From Chitinophagaceae bacterium (GTDB taxonomy: Bacteria > Bacteroidota > Bacteroidia > Chitinophagales > Chitinophagaceae), in the NCBI GenBank assembly GCA_003455235.1, contig DMRT01000302.1, positions 1 through 13,260 on the forward strand: 13,260 bases of DNA, written 5' to 3'. Shown here piece after piece: positions 6,189-13,260 of the stretch. A program made the translations under genes and the position numbers. The notes beneath the pieces were generated by a model, which made no database searches, was not told the origin of the DNA, and saw only the letters and a program-made list of their open reading frames with translations. Numbering within the stretch: the stretch's first letter is position 1; each line of letters begins with the position of its first letter.

Positions 6189-7364
6189 ATGGCAGACAAT
6201 ACAGAAAAGAAGAAAATATCTAAAGGAAAAAAAATAAAGTTCGCTTTATTCACACTTCTTTTCCTGCTGGTGATCCTGTTTGTGCTGGCGGAAGTTGCTT
6301 TTTATTTCATGAAGTATCCTTCCAGTTACGACCGGATGCAGAAAGTGTCATATACCCAGGCAAAATGGTGGACCTGTGATACCATCAATGGCCCCCGTTA
6401 CGTGGCACACCAGGCCACGCTGGATGATTCCGTGTATTTCCTGAGAGAGATCTGGTATTACAAGCGGCTTAAGATGATCAACAGCGACGGGTATCATGAT
6501 AAAGATGAATTTACCCCACTCTCTCCCGATAGCGACTCTATAAAAATTTTAGCCGCCGGTGATAGTTTTACCTGGGGCGCATCTTCCGATGTGGGAAGTT
6601 CGTTCGTTGATATACTCGAGTCGGATGTAAACAAAGTGCACCCGGCACTGGTATGGAATACCGGCATACCGGCCACCGGAACCAACCACGCAGTATTTAC
6701 CACCAAAAAATATCTTCCCCTGCAGCACTCCAATTACGTGGTGCTTGGTTTTTACGTGGGCAACGATTTTGGCGATAATATGCTCCCGTTTGACCGGATC
6801 ATCTTCAACAAGATGGCGTCCTGTTACAGCCAGTATGATTTTGACAAGAACCTGAACCCGGTAAAAATCACAAACCGGGAAGCCTATAAAATTGCTACCG
6901 GCTCATACCCGATGGAGGAACTGAACTTCTTCCAGAAAATTCTTATTCACAGCCGCACCCGGTATTTTATTTCCGAACTGGGAAAAAAGATTTCGAACCG
7001 GCTCAGCGGCAATAAAGAGAAAACAAAAGAAATCGGGTATAAACTCACCCGTGATTACCTGAACGAGCTGAATACATACGTAAAAGCCAACAATGCCGAA
7101 CTGGTGGTGCTGGTGATCCCTTCGCTGGATGACGTGAAGAAAAAAGAGGAGAATTATACAAATGCACTGGAATTGCTGAAAGAGCTGAATATACAGTACG
7201 TGGATCCGCTCGACCAGCTTACAATAGCCGATTACCTCACCATTGACGGCGGCCACTGGCACAACAGCGGGCATATTAAAGCGGGCCACCTGCTCAGCGC
7301 CTACCTGCTCAACCATATCAAATCGAAGAGCCAAACCGATTTTAAACAAAAAGCCTCAAAATAA
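6189..7364 (+). CDS. Membrane-anchored SGNH/GDSL hydrolase, SxtL-like by context
   Basis: A 391-residue protein with a Lys-rich N-terminus (residues 6-17), one hydrophobic helix (about 18-40) and a long domain predicted to lie outside the inner membrane. All SGNH blocks are visible: GDSFTWG with nucleophile Ser126; Gly159 in NTGIPATG; GND with Asn192; and DGGHWH with Asp353 and His356 (or His358). Such enzymes are esterases, deacetylases or acyltransferases acting on glycans or lipids. AAAGGA lies about 8 bases before ATG 6189, one of the better ribosome binding sites here, and the gap after the carbamoyltransferase is only 12 bases. Saxitoxin clusters also pair a GDSL-type gene, sxtL, with sxtIJK. 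Removal or transfer of a carbamoyl or acyl group on the exported glycan is a reasonable guess, but the substrate cannot be read from the sequence. Similarity to SxtL itself was not tested. Confidence 0.88.
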   Translation: MADNTEKKKISKGKKIKFALFTLLFLLVILFVLAEVAFYFMKYPSSYDRMQKVSYTQAKWWTCDTINGPRYVAHQATLDDSVYFLREIWYYKRLKMINSDGYHDKDEFTPLSPDSDSIKILAAGDSFTWGASSDVGSSFVDILESDVNKVHPALVWNTGIPATGTNHAVFTTKKYLPLQHSNYVVLGFYVGNDFGDNMLPFDRIIFNKMASCYSQYDFDKNLNPVKITNREAYKIATGSYPMEELNFFQKILIHSRTRYFISELGKKISNRLSGNKEKTKEIGYKLTRDYLNELNTYVKANNAELVVLVIPSLDDVKKKEENYTNALELLKELNIQYVDPLDQLTIADYLTIDGGHWHNSGHIKAGHLLSAYLLNHIKSKSQTDFKQKASK

Positions 7365-7374
7365 ACAACTGCTA

Positions 7375-7422
7375 TATCACGCCGGGACTGCTCCGGCGTT
7401 TCAATTTTAAAACGTCGTGATA
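7375..7422 (+). promoter_or_regulatory. Outer inverted repeat pairing with the GTG start of the polymerase gene
   Basis: TATCACG (7375-7381) and CGTGATA (7416-7422) are perfect 7-base inverted arms. The right arm includes the GTG start at 7417. The left arm shares bases 7379-7381 with the inner hairpin at 7379-7399, so the full stems cannot form together. This resembles a switch between two RNA folds, but no ligand or leader peptide is evident and energetics were not computed. Confidence 0.3.
7379..7399 (+). terminator. Possible intrinsic terminator or attenuator after the hydrolase gene
   Basis: ACGCCGG (7379-7385) and CCGGCGT (7393-7399) form a perfect 7-bp GC-rich stem with a 7-base loop, followed by TTTCAATTTT. 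The T-tract is interrupted, so termination would be partial at best. It lies 15 bases after the hydrolase stop and 17 bases before the next start, where it could lower transcription of the downstream polymerase and glycosyltransferase genes. Confidence 0.4.
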
Positions 7423-8712
7423 CAGAGAAAACGATTACCCGGAGACAGCCTGCTTACTGTTTCAAAGAAGCAGGACATGAGCCTGAACTTCTTCTGGTAC
7501 GGACTTCTTGTGTATATGATCTTTTTTGTGCTGGCTGCTGCCGAAGCTCCATTTCTTACGGCAGCAAGTGCGCAGGGCGTTCAGGCAATCGGGCTTTTAT
7601 TGATGATTGCGGGAGGGGCCGGACTGATGTCATTCAAATTTGATGATGGCTACCTGAAAAACCTGTTCATCATTAACCTGCTTTATTCGGTTACCATTAT
7701 CATACGGGGGGCACAGTTTGATAAAGATGCCATTAAACAGATGCTGTTCGACCCCTGGTTTGGCGTATTGCCCTACCTATGTTCAGTGATCGTTTTACTT
7801 CCCAGGAGCATTGCCACGTATAAAAAGATGTTTAACATCCTGCTCATCTTCGGGGCCATCTTCCTGGTTTTTGTATATACCTTTTATGATACACTGCACG
7901 ACTACGACCGGCTGAACCTGGTGGCGCAGGGCCTTGTTGAAAATCTGTCGGTGTTCCTGGCCCTTCCTGTTGGATATATGCTTATCAGTTACCCGTATAA
8001 TATCAAGGGCAAAAAAGATTTTTTCGGTATCGGTAAAAAAAATGCATTCATTGTATTCATGTTTATGGTTACCCTCTTCTTTGCCATATTCCGGGCAAGG
8101 CGCGGGCTTATATTCATGTGTGCCACCACCTTTCTCTGCGTGGGTATGGTGGCGGTGCTCAGTACCAAAAAAAAGGCGCTGATCATTACAATGGCTTCAT
8201 TGATGATCCTGGTTGGCGGCGCTTTTATAGCCAGCATGAAAGAGCATTCGGCGTTTAATTTTTTGATGGAACGGGGCGAAGAAGACACCAGGTCGGGCGT
8301 GGAAGTGTGGATGTATGCCGATATGTCATCGGCTGACTGGGTGATCGGAAAAGGAATAAAAGGAAAATACTATTGCCCCATTGTAGATAATGTAAATGAT
8401 GCTGAAGGGGCGGGTTACCGCGATAACATTGAAACCGGTTACCTGCAGATCATACTTAAAGGCGGAATAATAAGCCTGGCCCTGCACCTGCTGATGTTCA
8501 TTCCGGCCGTATACAAAGGACTTTTCAAATCCCGGAACGTATTATCAAAGGCAGCAGCTTTGTGGATATTCCTGTGGATCATTTACCTCTACCCGTCGGG
8601 TGGTATTGTTTTCTCGATGAACTACCTGCTGGTGTGGGTAGCAACGGGCATCTGTTATTCGGAAAAACTCAGGAACCTCCCCGACGAAACCATTAAAGCA
8701 AACCTGCAATAA
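7417..8712 (+). CDS. O-antigen polymerase/ligase-family membrane protein
   Basis: A 431-residue protein with about 12 hydrophobic segments, consistent with a Wzy polymerase or WaaL-type ligase that joins lipid-linked units on the periplasmic side. Helices include about 28-45, 49-66, 76-94, 113-128, 139-158 and several more; a hydrophilic loop of roughly 80 residues (about 272-345, containing ERGEEDTRSGVEVW and NIETGYLQI) precedes the last three. FRARRGLIF around 226-234 and a periplasmic loop ending in a Gly-rich helix (LKGGIISLA) are typical of the O-antigen ligase superfamily. Polymerase and ligase cannot be separated by sequence; presence of a flippase and the position inside the glycosyltransferase cluster favour polymerase. 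The frame begins at GTG 7417 without a Shine-Dalgarno sequence; ATG 7477 (Met21) is a credible alternative start, leaving all helices intact. Confidence 0.84.
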   Translation: MIQRKRLPGDSLLTVSKKQDMSLNFFWYGLLVYMIFFVLAAAEAPFLTAASAQGVQAIGLLLMIAGGAGLMSFKFDDGYLKNLFIINLLYSVTIIIRGAQFDKDAIKQMLFDPWFGVLPYLCSVIVLLPRSIATYKKMFNILLIFGAIFLVFVYTFYDTLHDYDRLNLVAQGLVENLSVFLALPVGYMLISYPYNIKGKKDFFGIGKKNAFIVFMFMVTLFFAIFRARRGLIFMCATTFLCVGMVAVLSTKKKALIITMASLMILVGGAFIASMKEHSAFNFLMERGEEDTRSGVEVWMYADMSSADWVIGKGIKGKYYCPIVDNVNDAEGAGYRDNIETGYLQIILKGGIISLALHLLMFIPAVYKGLFKSRNVLSKAAALWIFLWIIYLYPSGGIVFSMNYLLVWVATGICYSEKLRNLPDETIKANLQ

Positions 8713-8726
8713 AACCGATAACCCTG

Positions 8727-10043
8727 ATGCCATTTCCCAAAACACTCATACTTGGCCAGCCGTTCAACAACAATTTCGGTGGCGGCATTACACAGGCAAA
8801 CCTGTTTGCCGGCTGGGATAAAGACAAACTGGCCGTGGTTTGTACGGATCATATATTCAATAACATCAACGCAGAAGCCTGCGAAACATATTATATACTG
8901 GGAAGTGAGGAATATCAATGGATGTTTCCCTTTAGTCTGCTTCAGCGAAAAGTGGTTTCGGGAGAAAGAAAAGTAAAATCCGAACCAGGTAAAAAAGAAC
9001 AGGCTCCCGCTGCTGCAGGACTTAGCCTGCGTACGCGGATCATCGACAATTATTTTTATCCTTTCCTGGAATACATAGGCTTGTTTCACCGCTTATCCAG
9101 CATCAGGCTTTCGGATAAGTTCCGCAAATGGATTGATGCCTATAACCCTGACTGCATCTATGCACAGGCATCCAGCCGCGAATTCGTGTTGTTCTGCAAA
9201 GCCGTGCAGGAATACACAAAAAAACCAATGATCTATCACGTAATGGACGACTGGCCTTCCACCATCAGCCAGAAAGGGCCATTCAAAACATACTGGCATA
9301 ACAGGATCGATCGTGAACTACGGGCCATGATGGACCGGGCATCGGTGCTGATGAGCATCAGCCATGCCATGGCCAGGGAATATAAAAACCGGTACGGGAA
9401 GGAATTCATTACTTTTCACAACCCGATCGAAATCGATTTCTGGAAAAGCCACCAGCGCAGTAATTATGAACTGGGTGGAAATCCCTCTATCCTGTACGCC
9501 GGCCGTATCGGAACAGGCATACAGGATAGCCTGGAATCGCTGGCACAGGCAGTGGATAAAGTGAATAATGAATTGAAGACATCCATACAGATGGTGCTGC
9601 AAACAAAAGACAGACCGGAGTGGATTGAAAAATACCGCTGTGCCAAACACAAACCGATGGTGACTTACAGCGAATTGCCTAAGGTGTTTGCCGAAGCAGA
9701 TTTTTTATACCTGCCTTACGATTTTTCGGCCGAGTCTATCCGTTTTATCAAATACTCAATGCCAACCAAAGCGCCTGAATACATGGTGAGCGGAACCCCG
9801 GTTATTGTTTTTGGGCCGGCTGAAACAGCGTTGGTGGAAGATGCCGTGCAGAACAAATGGGCCATGACCATAACAGAAAACAATACCGGTAAACTGGCAG
9901 ACGCTGTTGCTGCTTTGGTAAAAGACAGCAACCTGCGCAGGCAGATTGCCGCTACTGCCATCGGCATTGCTGAAGCAAACTATAATTCAATTAAAGTACG
10001 GAACCGGTTCAGGGAGGCGATTGCTTCTCTGTCGGGGAAATAA
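8727..10043 (+). CDS. Glycosyltransferase, GT-B fold, GT4-like
   Basis: A 438-residue putative cytosolic glycosyltransferase. The N-terminal domain starts MPFPKTLILGQPFNNNFGGG, with the Gly-rich loop that usually touches donor and acceptor. Residues about 77-98 form a Lys/Glu/Ala/Pro-rich hydrophilic insert before the domain resumes. IYHVMDDWP (about 171-179) and SISHAMAREYKNRYG resemble the linker-side motifs of GT4 enzymes. The C-terminal domain has ILYAGRIGTGIQD, then SMPTKAPEYMVSGTPVIVFG with Glu351; the first Glu of E-x7-E is replaced by Tyr343, as in the sub-branch with a K-x-x-E-Y-M pattern. It sits 14 bases after the polymerase gene and abuts the next gene (TAA-ATG), so coupled expression is likely. 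Sugar specificity is unknown. A GT4-like family call is probable, not proven. Confidence 0.85.
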   Translation: MPFPKTLILGQPFNNNFGGGITQANLFAGWDKDKLAVVCTDHIFNNINAEACETYYILGSEEYQWMFPFSLLQRKVVSGERKVKSEPGKKEQAPAAAGLSLRTRIIDNYFYPFLEYIGLFHRLSSIRLSDKFRKWIDAYNPDCIYAQASSREFVLFCKAVQEYTKKPMIYHVMDDWPSTISQKGPFKTYWHNRIDRELRAMMDRASVLMSISHAMAREYKNRYGKEFITFHNPIEIDFWKSHQRSNYELGGNPSILYAGRIGTGIQDSLESLAQAVDKVNNELKTSIQMVLQTKDRPEWIEKYRCAKHKPMVTYSELPKVFAEADFLYLPYDFSAESIRFIKYSMPTKAPEYMVSGTPVIVFGPAETALVEDAVQNKWAMTITENNTGKLADAVAALVKDSNLRRQIAATAIGIAEANYNSIKVRNRFREAIASLSGK

Positions 10044-11219
10044 ATGAACGAAAAGAAACTTCATATCATGATCATGGGCGTTTCCATTTTCGATGGAATG
10101 GCCGGCTCCACCCGGGTGCGTAACCTGTTCCAGCCCCTGGTGGGCAAGGGGATGCTGCGGGCCAACAACCTCATTTATGAAACAGATAATAAAGTATCCA
10201 TCGGGAAAGAAGGGAGATTGAACGATATCGGCTTCCGCATTGTCGGCTTCCGGCTGGGTAACCCCTTTTCTATTTTTTCTTTCTGGATAAAAGGAAATGC
10301 ATTCCTGCGGAAAAGCAGACTGGCCGGTGCGAAGAATATCATTTACAACTACAATTATCCCGACCTGAAAAATATTGTGTTCCTGATGTACGGGCGCATG
10401 CTGGGGTATAAAATCGTGTTCGACATCATCGAAGACAACCGCTTTGAAGCCCATGTGGGATTTGTGAACAAGGTACGGATTAAAACCTCGCTGGTTCTTT
10501 TCAAACTATCCAGGTATTTCACGAAAGCCTATGTTGCCATTTCCGATCACCTGTATAAAAGAGCGGAAGAAAATGCGAAAGGAAAAATACCTGTACACCT
10601 GATACCAATCACGGTGAACCTGGATTATTTCACCATGAATGGCCGCCCGGTAAATGGCAACGACCTGAAGGTTTTTTATGGAGGATCTTTTGCACCCAAA
10701 GACGGACTGGCTTACCTGCTGGAGGCATTTGAAGAAGTAAGCAGAAAAAATCACTCCATTAAATTGATCCTGACAGGACTTGGACACCCGGCAGATGTGG
10801 AGAAGATAAAAGCGAAGATTGCTGCTTCTTCGGCGAAAGACAGAATCCTGTTCAAAGGGTTCCTGGCAACCGACGAATACTATGCGCTGCTCAACAGCTG
10901 CGATATCTTCTGCATGACAAGGGTGAACTCAAAGTTTGCCAATGCCGGATTCCCATTCAAACTGGGAGAATTTCTTGCATCGGGTAAAGGAGTGATTGCC
11001 ACAAAAGTGGGTGATGTTCCCCGGTACCTTCATAACGAACAGAACGCATTGCTGATAGAACCGGATTCGGTAGCAGATATTGTAAAGGCTTTGTCGGCAT
11101 TCATAGATGACCCCGGAAAAATAAATGTACTGGGGGCTGCTGCCCGGAAAACAGCAGAAGCCAATTTCGATTCGGAAAAAGTGAGCAGGGAATTGTTATC
11201 CATTTTCAATTCCATTTAA
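10044..11219 (+). CDS. Glycosyltransferase, GT4-like
   Basis: A 391-residue GT-B glycosyltransferase with its ATG directly after the previous TAA. The N-terminal motif is GMAGSTRVRNLFQPL (about 18-32), a frequent acceptor-side loop of GT4 proteins. ISDHLYKRAEE and IPITVNLDYF mark the interdomain region. The nucleotide-binding half begins VFYGGSFAPKDGLAYLLEAF and ends with AGFPFKLGEFLASGKGVIAT, where Glu309 is the retained second Glu of E-x7-E and Ala301 takes the place of the first, a normal variant of the F-P-x-K-L-x-E-Y/F subgroup. No membrane segment or signal peptide. It is part of a run of three glycosyltransferase genes, which suggests that each adds one sugar of the repeat unit. Donor unknown. 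Confidence 0.88.
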   Translation: MNEKKLHIMIMGVSIFDGMAGSTRVRNLFQPLVGKGMLRANNLIYETDNKVSIGKEGRLNDIGFRIVGFRLGNPFSIFSFWIKGNAFLRKSRLAGAKNIIYNYNYPDLKNIVFLMYGRMLGYKIVFDIIEDNRFEAHVGFVNKVRIKTSLVLFKLSRYFTKAYVAISDHLYKRAEENAKGKIPVHLIPITVNLDYFTMNGRPVNGNDLKVFYGGSFAPKDGLAYLLEAFEEVSRKNHSIKLILTGLGHPADVEKIKAKIAASSAKDRILFKGFLATDEYYALLNSCDIFCMTRVNSKFANAGFPFKLGEFLASGKGVIATKVGDVPRYLHNEQNALLIEPDSVADIVKALSAFIDDPGKINVLGAAARKTAEANFDSEKVSRELLSIFNSI

Positions 11220-11234
11220 AACAGATAAACAACG

Positions 11235-12308
11235 ATGAAAATATTATTCGGTTTACACGGCACCACGCACAACGAGATCTCTCAATCGGAGATTGATGCG
11301 TTTCGTGCTGCCGGCGCCGAAACAGATTCCTGTGCCTATGGCAACTGGGGCACCGCTAACGGAATGTTCAACAGCCTGAAGCTTGTTTTCCGTAATGCAC
11401 AGGACCTGAAAAAGAAGGCTGCAGCCCAGCAGTCTGATATTGTTTACCTGAATACGGCATTTGATTTTAAAACACTGGTAAGGGACTCCATTACCATTTT
11501 TATACTAAGACGGTACAGCCGTAAACTTAAGATCGTTCTTAAATTCCACGGCTCAGAGAGCGACGTGGTGTTTTCAAGAAGTGTGCTTAAAAATTATGTA
11601 CTTAAACGGGCGCACCTGATGCTCACCCTCTCCTCCGAAGAAAGGCATAACCTGTTGAGTGTAGGTGTGCCGCCCGAAAAAGTGGCGGTTACGGCCAATG
11701 TGATACAAAAAGACCTGTATGTAGCCGACCCGGGGTTTAGGAAAAGCATGGGACTCAGCGAAGACACCCATGTTCTGCTGTTTGTTGGCCGGTTCATGCC
11801 CGAAAAGGGGATACTTGACCTGGTGGAAGCCTGTAAACTGCTGAAGGAGGCAAACGTGAATTTTTGCCTGTTTTGCCTCGGCAACGGCCCCCTGCTGGAA
11901 GAGGTTAACAGTCTTATCAGTAAATATGGCCTGAATGATAATATTAAATTGCCCGGTCATATACCTGAAAGCGAAACCAGACGTTATTATGCTAATTGCG
12001 ACGTGTCGATACTGCCGACATATCACCAGGAAGGCTTCCCGATGGCGGTTTTCCAGGCGGTAGGTGCTGGCCGGCCCGTTATAACCACCCGGATCAGGGC
12101 TGCGGCCGACTACCTGGTGGAAAATGAACATTGCCTGTGGGTTGAAAAAAAGAATCCACAGCAGCTGTACAAACAGATTGCTGCCTTGGTTGGCAATAAA
12201 CCATTGCAGGAGAAGATGAGAGTGAATAATTTAGCGCTTGCAGAAAAGTTTACAGCCACCAGGATTGTAAACAACCTGCTGCCATTCCTGAAAAAACTGA
12301 TACCATAA
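11235..12308 (+). CDS. Glycosyltransferase, GT4 family
   Basis: A 357-residue GT-B glycosyltransferase, the last of the run of three, 15 bases after its neighbour. It starts MKILFGLHGTTHNEISQSEI, then KFHGSESDVVFSR (near 103-115) and LTLSSEERHNLLSVGVPPEK in the linker region. The C-terminal domain shows LLFVGRFMPEKGILDLVEAC, the standard GT4 donor-domain opening, then CLGNGPLLEEV, LPGHIPESE and the donor motif EGFPMAVFQAVGAGRPVI. In that motif Glu266 is present but the second Glu of E-x7-E is Gln274. In characterised GT4 enzymes this Glu contacts the nucleotide ribose, so Gln may be tolerated. No membrane helix. Donor and linkage are unknown. Confidence 0.9.
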   Translation: MKILFGLHGTTHNEISQSEIDAFRAAGAETDSCAYGNWGTANGMFNSLKLVFRNAQDLKKKAAAQQSDIVYLNTAFDFKTLVRDSITIFILRRYSRKLKIVLKFHGSESDVVFSRSVLKNYVLKRAHLMLTLSSEERHNLLSVGVPPEKVAVTANVIQKDLYVADPGFRKSMGLSEDTHVLLFVGRFMPEKGILDLVEACKLLKEANVNFCLFCLGNGPLLEEVNSLISKYGLNDNIKLPGHIPESETRRYYANCDVSILPTYHQEGFPMAVFQAVGAGRPVITTRIRAAADYLVENEHCLWVEKKNPQQLYKQIAALVGNKPLQEKMRVNNLALAEKFTATRIVNNLLPFLKKLIP

Positions 12309-12318
12309 ATTATTAACC

Positions 12319-13260
12319 ATGTGCGGAATTGCCGGATTTACCGGGTTTAAAGACAATGTTGAACTGGCCGCCAAAGCCAACAGGGTTCAGCAACATCGAG
12401 GGCCAGACAACCAGAGTGTGTGGCACGATGACCACATCGCTTTTGCCCACCAGCGCCTGTCGATCATCGACCTGAGCGAAGCGGCAAACCAGCCCCTGCA
12501 TAAACACCAGTATGCCGTTATATTCAATGGCGAAATTTATAATTATAAAGAACTGCAGGCAAAGCTCAGCAGCGAAAAGCAGGTAAGCTTTCAAACTTCG
12601 TCAGATACTGAAGTGGTGCTTGAAATGTACAAACAGTACGGACCCGAATGCCTGAATTATTTCCTTGGCATGTTTGCCTTTGCGGTTTATGATAAGAACA
12701 GCCACGACCTGTTCATCGCCCGGGATCACTTTGGCATCAAACCACTTTTCTATACACAGATTAACGGGGCACTGGCATTTAGCTCGGAACTGAAGACCCT
12801 TGTTGCACTGCCCGGTTTCAATAAGAAGATTAACGCCAAATCACTCGTCAGCTGTTTGAACTATATCTGGATTTCCGGAAACGAAACCATGTTTGAAGGT
12901 TGCTACAAACTGCCCCCCGCTCATTACATGACCTTCAGCAAACAGGCAGGAATAAAAATGGTGAAGTATTGGGATATCAAAGACCAGGCGATTAAAAAGT
13001 CGGCGGCCGACATCAACAGTACAGCAGACGATGTAGCCAACACAATTGAGCTTTCCGTGAAACGTCATATGGTGGCCGATGTACCGGTAAGCTGCTTCTT
13101 AAGCGGCGGACTGGATTCATCACTCATCTCGGTGCTGGCAAAAAAGAGCAATGAACACTTATCTACCTATACGATCGGAACAGAAGAGAAGGACAAGTCG
13201 GTGGAGAAAATGCCGGACGATGAGAAGTATGCCGACCTGCTTGCCAAAATGCACAATTTC
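12319..13260 (+). CDS. asnB: Asparagine synthase-type glutamine amidotransferase, 3'-truncated by the window edge
   Basis: The first 314 residues of a class II glutamine amidotransferase fused to an ATP-pyrophosphatase synthetase domain; the family usually has about 600-650 residues, so roughly half is outside. ATG 12319 is fixed by MCGIAGFTG: Cys2 becomes the N-terminal nucleophile after Met removal. Further glutaminase motifs are HRGPDNQ, HQRLSIIDLS, FNGEIYN (69-75), SSDTEV and ARDHFGIKPLF (134-144). The synthetase domain begins near 210 and shows VPVSCFLSGGLDSS, with the ATP-binding SGGLDSS at 262-268. Homologues make asparagine from aspartate, but copies inside polysaccharide loci often act, or are proposed to act, in amidating sugar acids. 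Being only 10 bases after a glycosyltransferase gene suggests the latter. The gene symbol states the family, not a proven substrate. Confidence 0.93.
   Translation, partial: MCGIAGFTGFKDNVELAAKANRVQQHRGPDNQSVWHDDHIAFAHQRLSIIDLSEAANQPLHKHQYAVIFNGEIYNYKELQAKLSSEKQVSFQTSSDTEVVLEMYKQYGPECLNYFLGMFAFAVYDKNSHDLFIARDHFGIKPLFYTQINGALAFSSELKTLVALPGFNKKINAKSLVSCLNYIWISGNETMFEGCYKLPPAHYMTFSKQAGIKMVKYWDIKDQAIKKSAADINSTADDVANTIELSVKRHMVADVPVSCFLSGGLDSSLISVLAKKSNEHLSTYTIGTEEKDKSVEKMPDDEKYADLLAKMHNF

Noticed and set aside
6189..6200. Shared MADN start of the SGNH hydrolase and the SxtJ-type protein, as if from a duplication
   Set aside because: Similarity ends after four residues; the proteins differ in length, topology and motifs, so it is coincidence.
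6903..7349. Antisense open frame of 148 codons under the SGNH hydrolase gene
   Set aside because: The sense frame holds the complete catalytic set; the antisense product is unrecognisable.
9987..10454. Antisense open frame of 155 codons across a glycosyltransferase junction
   Set aside because: It spans the TAA-ATG junction of two well-supported sense genes and shows no motif or promoter.
11574..12131. Antisense open frame of 185 codons
   Set aside because: It lies wholly within the GT4 gene at 11235-12308, whose sense translation has clear family motifs; the antisense product has no recognisable domain and looks like a codon-bias shadow.

Overview
The window is a 13.3-kb stretch of a surface-polysaccharide (O-antigen, capsule or exopolysaccharide) locus. 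All eleven genes I accept lie on the + strand and are closely packed. The likely host is a member of the Bacteroidota, perhaps near the Chitinophagaceae. This is an inference from protein style (flippase and glycosyltransferase motifs), start codons that mostly lack a strong Shine-Dalgarno sequence, and A/T-rich start regions; no rRNA or other taxonomic marker is present.

Layout. (1) 1-819: the C-terminal three quarters of GDP-mannose 4,6-dehydratase, which makes the precursor of GDP-fucose and other GDP-6-deoxyhexoses. (2) 904-3521: a Wzx-type flippase gene overlapping by one base the gene of a GT4-type glycosyltransferase. (3) 3714-7364: a four-gene cassette of an SxtJ-type membrane protein, a 49-residue DUF5989/SxtK-type protein, an SxtI/TobZ-type O-carbamoyltransferase starting at TTG, and a membrane-anchored SGNH/GDSL hydrolase. 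(4) 7417-8712: a multi-spanning O-antigen polymerase/ligase-type protein. (5) 8727-12308: three further GT-B glycosyltransferases. (6) 12319 to the right edge: the N-terminal half of an asparagine synthase-type glutamine amidotransferase.

How they may work together. The presence of both a flippase and a polymerase candidate points to a Wzx/Wzy pathway. Gmd supplies a nucleotide sugar, four glycosyltransferases build a lipid-linked repeat unit, the carbamoyltransferase cassette decorates it, Wzx flips it and the polymerase joins units outside. The amidotransferase may amidate a sugar acid or simply make asparagine.

The best candidate for an under-described system is the 3714-7364 cassette. 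As I recall the published cyanobacterial saxitoxin clusters, sxtI, sxtJ, sxtK and sxtL encode an O-carbamoyltransferase, two small unknown proteins and a GDSL lipase. The same four types of protein occur together here inside a polysaccharide operon, suggesting a portable carbamoylation module whose membrane parts have no assigned role.

No tRNA, rRNA, CRISPR array, insertion sequence or attachment site was seen. No gene-free gap exceeds 300 bases; the longest is 192 bases (3522-3713).
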